From NCBI GenBank assembly GCA_028291445.1, contig JAQGIA010000347.1:1-13295 (forward strand): a stretch of DNA of 13,295 bases, given 5' to 3'. The number at the start of each line of letters is the position of its first letter. Within the stretch, counting starts at the first letter, position 1. This document shows positions 8,474 to 13,295 of the stretch, piece after piece. A model generated the notes under the pieces. That model saw only the letters and a program-made list of their open reading frames with translations. It was not told the origin of the DNA and searched no databases. The translations under genes and the position numbers were made by a program. Origin of the DNA: Belnapia sp. Its GTDB lineage: Bacteria > Pseudomonadota > Alphaproteobacteria > Acetobacterales > Acetobacteraceae.

Positions 8474-9021
8474 TGCAGCCGCTGAAGCGCCTGCTATGGC
8501 CGCGGCTGGCCCGTGGCCTGGTTACCCCGCCGATCACCGATCCGCCGCCGGTGGTGCCGGACGCGGTGGTGCAGGCGCTGGTCGAGCGGCTGGAGGAAGC
8601 CGGCCAGGCCCGGCTCGGCCGCAGCCTCGCCATCCGCCAGGTCGATGCCGGGTCCTGCAACGGCTGCGAGCTGGAAATCAATGCGCTGCAATCCGTGGTC
8701 TATGACCTGGAGCGCTTCGGCCTGCGCTTCGTCGCCAGCCCGCGCCATGCCGACGTGCTGCTGGTGACCGGCCCGCTGACGCGGAACATGCGCGAGGCGC
8801 TGGAGCGTACCCTGGCCTGCACGCCGGAGCCGCGCTGGGTGGTGGCGGTCGGCGATTGCGCGGTGGATGGGGGGCTGTTCCGCGGCAGCTATGCGGTGGA
8901 GGGCGGCATCGCCGCGGCCTTGACGGTGGATCTGGTGATCCCGGGCTGCCCGCCGACGCCGACGCAATTGCTGGAAGGGCTGCTGGCGCTGCTGGCGGCG
9001 CAGACCAGGCCGCGGCGCTGA
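8473..9021 (+). CDS. hyfI: HyfI-like (NuoB family) small subunit with complete [4Fe-4S] site
   Basis: This 182-aa soluble electron-transfer subunit is homologous to NuoB/HycG/HyfI. All four cysteines of the N2-type [4Fe-4S] cluster are present: Cys62 and Cys65 in DAGSCNGCELEI, Cys129 in VGDCA and Cys159 in IPGCPPTP. Redox chemistry is therefore retained even though the partner large subunit has lost its metal site. It is shorter than E. coli HyfI (about 250 aa), lacking the C-terminal extension, and closer to NuoB in size. The N-terminus is proline-rich and basic (MQPLKRLLWPRLARG), like the membrane-contacting start of NuoB proteins. ATG 8473 shares its A with the hyfG stop. It is the last gene of the operon; no plus-strand T-tract terminator follows. 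Confidence 0.92.
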   Translation: MQPLKRLLWPRLARGLVTPPITDPPPVVPDAVVQALVERLEEAGQARLGRSLAIRQVDAGSCNGCELEINALQSVVYDLERFGLRFVASPRHADVLLVTGPLTRNMREALERTLACTPEPRWVVAVGDCAVDGGLFRGSYAVEGGIAAALTVDLVIPGCPPTPTQLLEGLLALLAAQTRPRR

Positions 9022-9060
9022 GCGCCGGCCGGTCCCTGTTCGAAATATTCTGCCGCCGGC

Positions 9061-9099
9061 AAAAAGAAACGGGCCGGCCGGAGTGATCCGACCGGCCCG
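9061..9099 (-). terminator. Intrinsic terminator for the small minus-strand gene
   Basis: The inverted repeat at 9070-9081 and 9088-9099 forms a 12-bp GC-rich stem with a 6-nt loop. On the minus-strand transcript all pairs form, one as a U-G wobble; on the plus-strand transcript the same position is a C-A mismatch. On the minus strand it is followed directly by TTTCTTTTT (9069-9061). The hairpin begins 12 nt after the stop of the 38-codon gene. The plus side lacks a T-run at the right place, so its orientation is minus. Confidence 0.8.
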
Positions 9100-9111
9100 A
9101 CGGCTGCCTTT

Positions 9112-9228
9112 TCAGGCTGCCAGTTTGGCAGCGGCTTGCCGGGAAATAGCCACTGCCGAACGTCGCCCGTCCAGTTTCCACCGGCCGAAGCCAAGGATCC
9201 TCAGGACGACATGAACACTGTGGCGCAT
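9112..9228 (-). CDS. Small 38-aa protein of unknown function
   Basis: This is a 39-codon reading frame including the stop, from ATG at 9228 to TGA at 9112. The predicted peptide begins MRHSVHVVLRILGFGRWK and ends RQAAAKLAA. It is strongly basic with a hydrophobic N-terminal stretch. Support for a real gene comes from layout: AGAGG 4 nt before the ATG, and a strong hairpin with a T-rich tract 12 nt beyond the stop on the same strand. It lies alone between the hyf operon and pirin, transcribed against both. Codon use is less GC3-biased than in neighbouring genes. No family was recognised. It could be a small membrane-associated or RNA-binding peptide, or the transcript could act as an RNA. The frame stays open upstream of the ATG, so the start rests on the ribosome site. 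Confidence 0.55.
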   Translation of the reverse strand: MRHSVHVVLRILGFGRWKLDGRRSAVAISRQAAAKLAA

Positions 9229-9411
9229 GCCGCCTCTACGGAAGGTGTGAGCGGGCTTAACTTGCGGCAATGCGGCGGCGCGAGGCGCTTATTGTTGCGG
9301 TGAATGGTGGCGATGGCCCGGGGGCATGGGACATCGGGCGGGCGGCATCCTATCTGGGTGTCATCCAGCCGGCCCCATCAGGCCGGCGCCTTTGCAGACA
9401 GGAGCGATCCG
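9229..9411. promoter_or_regulatory. Divergent intergenic region between the small minus-strand gene and pirin
   Basis: Promoters for both flanking genes should lie in these 183 bases; no convincing sigma-70 pair was found for either. A perfect 7-bp inverted repeat GCCGGCC/GGCCGGC with a CCATCA loop (9368-9387) would form a hairpin in the pirin leader just upstream of the AGGAG ribosome site (9400-9404). Confidence 0.3.
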
Positions 9412-10122
9412 ATGATCGATATCCGCCCTTTCGACACCCTCGGCGGTGCCAACCATGGCTGGCTGAAGGCCAAGCACCACTTCTCCTTCGCCGGCTACCA
9501 TGATGCCGCCCGGATGAACTGGGGCCGGCTGCGCGTCTGGAACGACGACGAGATCGCCGCCGGCACCGGCTTCGACCCGCATCCGCACCGCGACATGGAA
9601 ATCATCACCTATGTCCGGGACGGCGCGATCACCCACAAGGACAACCTCGGCAACGAGGGCCGCACCGAGGCGGGCGACGTGCAGATCATGTCGGCCGGCA
9701 CGGGGGTGGTGCATAGCGAGTACAATCTGGAGCCGGAGACGACCCGGATCTTCCAGATCTGGATCATGCCGGACCGCCGCGGCGCCAAGCCGAATTGGGG
9801 GGCCAAGGCCTTCCCGAAGGAGCAGCGCGAGGCGGGCTTCGAGGTGCTGGCCAGCGGCCGGGCGCAGGATGCGGCAAGTGGCGCGCTGCCGCTGAACGTG
9901 GATGGCGCGGTGCTGGCGGCGAGCCTGAAATCCGGCCCGACCCTGCGCCAGCCGCTGGGCGAGGGCCGCGCCGCCTATCTGGTGCCGGCCAAGGGGGCGG
10001 TCACGGTGAATGGCGTGGCGCTCGGCACAAGGGACGGGGCGGGCATCCGGGATGAGGCGGTGATGGAGATCACCGCGACCGAGGATGCGGAACTGGTGCT
10101 GGTCGAGGTCGCGGCGGAATAG
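9412..10122 (+). CDS. Pirin family protein (YhaK-like bicupin)
   Basis: This 236-aa cytoplasmic protein is of the pirin family, which are bicupins binding one metal; some degrade quercetin and others act as redox sensors. Metal ligands are visible: His57 and His59 in FDPHPHRDMEIITYV, and His101 and Glu103 in SAGTGVVHSEYN, matching the three His and one Glu of human pirin. Length equals that of the short bacterial pirins such as E. coli YhaK (233 aa). The second cupin domain (about 125-236) has no metal ligands, as usual. ATG 9412 was chosen over upstream starts because AGGAG lies 7 nt before it and MIDIRPFD is a normal pirin N-terminus. Substrate is unknown. The 3' end overlaps the convergent hydrolase gene by 53 nt. 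Confidence 0.93.
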   Translation: MIDIRPFDTLGGANHGWLKAKHHFSFAGYHDAARMNWGRLRVWNDDEIAAGTGFDPHPHRDMEIITYVRDGAITHKDNLGNEGRTEAGDVQIMSAGTGVVHSEYNLEPETTRIFQIWIMPDRRGAKPNWGAKAFPKEQREAGFEVLASGRAQDAASGALPLNVDGAVLAASLKSGPTLRQPLGEGRAAYLVPAKGAVTVNGVALGTRDGAGIRDEAVMEITATEDAELVLVEVAAE

Positions 10123-10942
10123 CGGCTGGGCCGCAGGGCCCACCCTCGGCCACCCACAGCAACTGCCGCCGCAGCACTCCGACCGGGTCCCGCCCCGGCC
10201 CGGCGGTCACCAGCGCCCGGTGGCCGCCTTCCAGCAGTTCGAAGGCAGCCCCGGGCAGCCGGGCCGAGGCGACGGAAACCAGCCCGTCGTTCTCCCTCGC
10301 GCCCTGGCGTTCCATCCAGCGGGCCAGCAGCAGGAAGACCGCCTCCTGCCGGCGCCAGCGGCGTTCGAGCACGGTCGCCAGGGCGACGCAGGGCAGCGTG
10401 TCGACCAGCGTCTCGATCGCCGCCGCGCGATCCTGCATCCAGGCCTGGCGCACGCCGGTCGTCAGGTCGCACAGCCCCCGGCCGGTACCGAGCCGCGTCA
10501 GCCGTCCCAGCCGGTGCAGCGCCAGATGCAGCCACCGCCGCGCGCAGATCGCATCGGCCATGGGCGAGCCATGGAAGGGCGATTGCAGCGCGATGAAGCC
10601 GCGGCAGCGCGTGGCGATGCCGGGCAGCAGCAGCGCCGCCAGCGCATCGAGCCCGCCCTTGCTGTGCCCGACCAGCACCACCGGGCGCGGGTCGGCGGCG
10701 ATGGCGGCGGCGATCCGCCCGGCATTGACGCCGACCGGTGCGCCGGTCCGCAGCCGCACCACCGCCACCGTCAGGCCGATCCGCCGCAGCCAATCGGCCT
10801 GGCTGTGCATGTAATCCATGCCGAAGGGATGCAGCCAGTCGGCTACCTCCCCGAGCAGGCCATGGCAGAACAGGATGCGATGGCCGGCCAGCAGCGCGGC
10901 GAGGCGATCATCCTCGCCGGCATCCTCGCCGGAATCCTGCAT
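10070..10942 (-). CDS. Alpha/beta hydrolase (lipase/esterase-like)
   Basis: This 290-aa hydrolase has a clear nucleophile elbow, VVLVGHSKGGLDA, giving catalytic Ser94. ENDGLVSV (Asp219) and LEGGHRALV (His241) complete a plausible Ser-Asp-His triad in the right order. The N-terminal strand ILFCHGLLGE carries the oxyanion His-Gly. No signal peptide is seen, so the enzyme is likely cytoplasmic. The layout recalls triacylglycerol lipase/esterase-type members whose C-terminus has an ND.LVS motif; the substrate cannot be told. The last 25 or so residues are arginine/proline-rich and lie beyond the fold; the end of their coding sequence overlaps pirin by 53 nt. It starts 73 nt after the reductase stop with only a weak AGG upstream, so it is probably the second gene of that operon. 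Confidence 0.8.
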   Translation of the reverse strand: MQDSGEDAGEDDRLAALLAGHRILFCHGLLGEVADWLHPFGMDYMHSQADWLRRIGLTVAVVRLRTGAPVGVNAGRIAAAIAADPRPVVLVGHSKGGLDALAALLLPGIATRCRGFIALQSPFHGSPMADAICARRWLHLALHRLGRLTRLGTGRGLCDLTTGVRQAWMQDRAAAIETLVDTLPCVALATVLERRWRRQEAVFLLLARWMERQGARENDGLVSVASARLPGAAFELLEGGHRALVTAGPGRDPVGVLRRQLLWVAEGGPCGPAAIPPRPRPAPVPHPRSR

Positions 10943-11015
10943 GTCAGAGCCTGCGACGCGATCGGGTTCGCGGCGGATCGCCCGCTGGCGCCATCGGTGT
11001 TGCCGTCACGAGCCC

Positions 11016-12017
11016 TCAGTCGATCTTCACCACCAGCTTGCCGAAATTGGCGCCCTTGAGCAGGCCGATGAAGGCGCTGGGCGCATTGCGCAGCCCTTCC
11101 ACCACATCCTCCCGCCAGGTCAGCCGTCCGGCCGCCATCCAGCCCAGCATCTCCTGGCGGAACTGCGGATAGCGCGGCCAGCCGGTGTCGCTGACGATGA
11201 AGCCCTGGATGCGCAGCCGCTTGCGGACGGCGGCCATCAGATTGGGGCCGGGAGCCGGGCTGGTGTCGTTGTATTCGGCGATCATGCCACACATCACCAT
11301 GCGGCCATGGTCGTTCATCCGCGGGAAGACCGCGCGCTGCACCGCGCCGCCGACATTCTCCCAATACACGTCGATGCCATTCGGGCAGGCGGCGTCGAGC
11401 TGTGCCTGGAGATCCCCGCGATGGTCGATGCAGGCATCGAAACCCAGGGTCTCGGTGACGAATTCGCATTTCTTCGCGCCGCCGGCGATGCCGACGACCT
11501 TGCAGCCGCGGATCTTGGCGATCTGGCCGACCACTTGGCCCACCGCGCCGGAGGCGGCGGAGACCACCACCGTCTCGCCGGCCTTCGGCTGGCCGATATC
11601 CTCCAGCCCGACCCAGGCGGTCAGCCCCGGCATGCCCAGCACCCCGAGGCTGGCCGAAAGCGGCGCCTCGCCCCCGTCGATCTTGAACAGCCGGCCCGGC
11701 GCCACGCACGAGAAACGCTGCCAGCCGAAGCCGCCGAGCACGATATCACCCGGGGCGAAGCCCTCGACCGTGGAGGCGACCACCTCGCCCGCGGTCTGGC
11801 CTTCCATGACGGCGCCCAGCGCGACCGGGGCGGAATAGCTTTTCGCATCTGACATGCGGCCGCGCATATAGGGGTCGAGCGAGAGGTAATGCGCCTTCAC
11901 CAGCACCTCGCCGGCTTTCGGCTGCGGCACCGCGGTCTCGACGATCTCGAAATCCTCGGCGACCGGCGGGCCATTGGGTCGGCGGCGCAGCAGGATCTGC
12001 AGGTTGGTCTCGGCCAT
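11016..12017 (-). CDS. NADP-dependent oxidoreductase, MDR family (CurA/leukotriene B4 dehydrogenase-like)
   Basis: This 333-aa zinc-free medium-chain reductase, related to E. coli CurA (345 aa) and plant/animal alkenal reductases, is expected to reduce the C=C bond of alpha,beta-unsaturated carbonyls with NADPH. Typical motifs in order are YLSLDPYMRGRM (44-55), LGVLGMPGLTAW (124-135), the nucleotide-binding loop SAASGAVGQVVGQIAK (153-168), GIAGGAKKC (176-184) and DVYWENVGG. ATG 12017 is certain: AGGAGG sits 6 nt upstream and MAETNLQILLRRRPNG is a usual start for the family. An earlier ATG (12095) would add 26 unconserved residues. The hydrolase gene lies 73 nt downstream on the same strand. 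A detoxification role is an inference. Confidence 0.93.
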   Translation of the reverse strand: MAETNLQILLRRRPNGPPVAEDFEIVETAVPQPKAGEVLVKAHYLSLDPYMRGRMSDAKSYSAPVALGAVMEGQTAGEVVASTVEGFAPGDIVLGGFGWQRFSCVAPGRLFKIDGGEAPLSASLGVLGMPGLTAWVGLEDIGQPKAGETVVVSAASGAVGQVVGQIAKIRGCKVVGIAGGAKKCEFVTETLGFDACIDHRGDLQAQLDAACPNGIDVYWENVGGAVQRAVFPRMNDHGRMVMCGMIAEYNDTSPAPGPNLMAAVRKRLRIQGFIVSDTGWPRYPQFRQEMLGWMAAGRLTWREDVVEGLRNAPSAFIGLLKGANFGKLVVKID

Positions 12018-12093
12018 GGGGTTCCTCCTCGGAATGTCGGCAACATTGGCCCGGGACCGTTGCAGGGGAAGGGGGCGGGGCCACCTGGGCGGC

Positions 12094-12409
12094 ATGACCG
12101 GATGCGTTGCCGATTATCCCCGTCCGCCGCGGCTGGAGCCCGGCAGCCGCGCATCGGCATCACCCTGGGTGGCGTGCCCATCGCCGAAACCACGGCCGCC
12201 TGGCGCGTGCTGGAGACTTTCCACCCGCCATCCGCGATCATGTCGACGTCCATGCCGGGCGGATCGAGGCCTGCTGCGTCGACGATGACCGGGTGGTGTC
12301 GCAGCCGAGCGGCTTCTTCGGCGGCTGGATCACCTCGGATGTGGCAGGGCGATGCAAAGGCGGGCCAGGAACGCTGGGTCGGTCGGCGCTGCGTATCGCG
12401 GTTTCGTGA
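12094..12409 (+). pseudogene. Decayed DUF427 domain gene: frameshifted and internally deleted
   Basis: Three consecutive plus-strand frames spell parts of one DUF427 protein. From ATG 12094 the first frame gives VADYPRPPRLEPGSR, a typical N-terminus. At about 12150 the match moves to another frame: RIGITLGGVPIAETTAAWRV then LETFHPP. At about 12225-12235 it moves to the third frame: IRDHVDVHAGRIEACCVDDD, then QPSGFFGGWITSD and KGGPGTLG, which is the family C-terminus. The central part (the tryptophan-rich stretch normally between HPPxYYIP and the IRDH segment, roughly 60-75 residues) is missing, so the second break is a deletion as well as a frame change. DUF427 has no assigned biochemical role that I know of. 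No single frame can make the protein. Family assignment is from memory of conserved motifs. Confidence 0.8.
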
Positions 12410-12469
12410 TACCAGATCTTGCTCGGGACGGCGAAGCTGCTCCCGACAACAGATATCGGAGTCATGATC

Positions 12470-12757
12470 ATGCGTCCTTTCCTCGCCCTGGCCGCCGCCA
12501 CGGCTCTCGCCGCCTGCGCTCCCGAGAGCGGCCCGGCACCGACCTCCGCCACGGCCGGTCAGGGCAGCTCGCCGCTGCAGCAGCGGGCTTTCGAGCAACC
12601 CCATAGCGGCGATGCCTCGGCCGGCACGGCGACGGTGACCGGTACCAATTCCCGCGGCCAGCCGGTCATCGAGCGCAGCGGCGTGCCGGTCGGCGATATC
12701 GGCGGTACGCCGAGCACCCCGCGTCCGGTGGGCTCGCGCAACGACAAGGGCGGCTGA
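12470..12757 (+). CDS. Small secreted lipoprotein of unknown function
   Basis: This 95-aa protein begins MRPFLALAAATALAACAPES, a short lipoprotein signal with lipobox LAAC and lipidated Cys16. The mature part (about 80 aa) is low-complexity, rich in Gly, Ser, Thr and Pro, with no fold recognised; it includes the stretch TVTGTNSRGQPVIERSGVPV. ATG 12470 was preferred over ATG 12464 because GGAG at 12458-12461 is 8 nt from the former and only 2 nt from the latter. It would be anchored in the inner or outer membrane. Its stop codon TGA directly abuts the stop of the convergent ferredoxin-like gene. Upstream is the DUF427 remnant, from which it is independent. Confidence 0.75.
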   Translation: MRPFLALAAATALAACAPESGPAPTSATAGQGSSPLQQRAFEQPHSGDASAGTATVTGTNSRGQPVIERSGVPVGDIGGTPSTPRPVGSRNDKGG

Positions 12758-12766
12758 TCAGCCGCC
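12749..12766. terminator. Perfect 18-bp palindrome across two convergent stop codons
   Basis: GGCGGCTGATCAGCCGCC is fully self-complementary and centred between the two back-to-back TGA stops (12755-12757 plus, 12758-12760 minus). As RNA from either strand it would fold into a stem of about 7 bp with a GATC loop. It may serve as a shared terminator, but neither side has a T-run longer than two bases, so this is tentative. Confidence 0.4.
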
Positions 12767-13295
12767 TTCCGGGAATTCGGCTGCGCCCGGGGTTTCGGCC
12801 GCGCGCAGCCAGTCCTCGGTGGTGCGCACGGCGGGGCGGGGCGGCCCGGCATAGGGATCGATCCCGCCCAGCGTGGCCTCCGCCGCGCGGCAATCCTCGC
12901 ACATCTCGAGCACCGCCAGCCGGGCCGGGTCGGCGAACATCCAGTGCCGGCTGCCGGCCAGCTTCGCCTTCACCCGCTCGATGCTGCTGCGGGTGCCGAA
13001 GGGCTTGGCGCAGCGGGTGCAGTGGAAGGGCGCCTCGGCCTTCACCACCTGCGGCTGGCTGGCGGTGGCGGCGAAGTTGAGCCGGGGCGATAGAGCGATC
13101 ACCCTTTCCGGGCAGGTGGCGACGCAAAGCCCGCATTGCACGCAGGCGTCTTCCAGGAAGCGCAGCTCCGGCCGGTCCGCATTGGCCGAGAAGGCGCCGG
13201 TCGGGCAGACCATGGTGCAGGCCAGGCAAAGGGTGCAGCCCGCGGCCGCCACCTCGGCGGCGCCGAAGGGGGCGAGTGCCGGCAGCGGCACCACG
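12758..13295 (-). CDS. 4Fe-4S ferredoxin-type protein, formate-dehydrogenase-associated type (partial, N-terminus beyond window)
   Basis: About 179 C-terminal residues of a larger iron-sulfur protein are seen; the frame is open at the window edge. Two [4Fe-4S] motifs follow one another: CTLCLACTMVCPTGA and CVQCGLCVATCPE, at about 20-30 and 51-61 of the visible part. Downstream are two extra cysteine pairs, CTRC followed by KPFGTRSSIERV, and CEDC, separated by HWMF. This arrangement matches the long ferredoxin-like proteins encoded beside formate dehydrogenase and its accessory genes (TorD-type chaperone, DUF3305/3306) in alphaproteobacteria, as I recall them. Its function there is not established; electron transfer or cofactor assembly for the dehydrogenase are both possible. 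It would be read toward the lipoprotein gene, with which it is convergent and abutting. Confidence 0.85.
   Translation of the reverse strand, partial: VVPLPALAPFGAAEVAAAGCTLCLACTMVCPTGAFSANADRPELRFLEDACVQCGLCVATCPERVIALSPRLNFAATASQPQVVKAEAPFHCTRCAKPFGTRSSIERVKAKLAGSRHWMFADPARLAVLEMCEDCRAAEATLGGIDPYAGPPRPAVRTTEDWLRAAETPGAAEFPEGG

Noticed and set aside
1739..9021. Functional hydrogenase-4 / formate hydrogenlyase operon
   Set aside because: Gene order and families fit Hyf, but hyfG has no NiFe ligand cysteines and there is no hyfH, hyfA, hyfD or maturation protease, so hydrogen chemistry is not supported.
9116..9132. Perfect 7-bp hairpin GCTGCCA/TGGCAGC as a terminator for the hyf operon
   Set aside because: No T-run follows on the plus strand, and the symmetry is explained by the repetitive Ala-Ala-Lys-Leu-Ala-Ala codons at the end of the small minus-strand gene.
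9211..9303. Plus-strand 30-codon frame with AGGA before its ATG
   Set aside because: It overlaps the minus-strand 38-codon gene start, has no terminator of its own and has no recognisable feature. The opposite strand has better support.
12107..12409. Small standalone protein of 100 codons
   Set aside because: Only its second half is protein-like and matches the DUF427 C-terminus; the first half is out of frame with conserved N-terminal DUF427 blocks, so this is part of a pseudogene.

Overview
The window is about 13.3 kb of very GC-rich DNA with dense, strongly GC3-biased genes, frequent GTG starts and stop/start overlaps. The gene content (TRAP transporter, Hyf-like respiratory module, formate-dehydrogenase-type ferredoxin, CurA-like reductase, DUF427 remnant) fits an alphaproteobacterium. 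Acetobacteraceae (Roseomonas-like) is my best guess, as an inference from codon use and protein style rather than from a marker gene.

Layout. Positions 1-1565 (minus) hold the end of a TRAP transporter operon: dctP (substrate-binding protein) followed by dctQ (small membrane subunit, cut by the window edge). From a divergent intergenic region, six tightly packed plus-strand genes run from 1739 to 9021 in the order hyfB-hyfC-hyfE-hyfF-hyfG-hyfI. Four of the five junctions overlap or are separated by a single base; only hyfC-hyfE has a 43-nt gap. They encode two antiporter-like proton channel subunits, a NuoH-like anchor, a NuoK-like subunit, a large subunit and a NuoB-like [4Fe-4S] small subunit. 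The large subunit has lost all four [NiFe]-ligand cysteines and the cleavable C-terminal tail, and no HyfH/NuoI-type ferredoxin subunit is present. The set is therefore not hydrogenase-4. It is best described as an energy-converting-hydrogenase-related (Ehr-type) complex whose redox partners are unknown. This is the most interesting part of the window.

The interval 9022-9411 is not empty. On the minus strand it holds a 38-codon gene with an ATG, a Shine-Dalgarno-like sequence and, 12 nt after the stop, a strong hairpin followed by a T-rich tract. After it come a plus-strand pirin (9412-10122), a convergent overlapping alpha/beta hydrolase (minus, ending at 10070) and a CurA-like NADP-dependent reductase (minus, 11016-12017). 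The hydrolase and reductase probably form a two-gene operon.

Positions 12094-12409 hold the decayed remains of a DUF427 gene, readable only across three frames and with its middle deleted. A 95-aa lipoprotein follows (12470-12757). Its stop codon abuts the stop of a convergent 4Fe-4S protein (12758-13295, cut by the window edge). That protein resembles the ferredoxin-like proteins found beside alphaproteobacterial formate dehydrogenase genes, so such genes may lie just beyond the right edge.

No tRNA, rRNA, CRISPR array, insertion sequence or integrase was seen.
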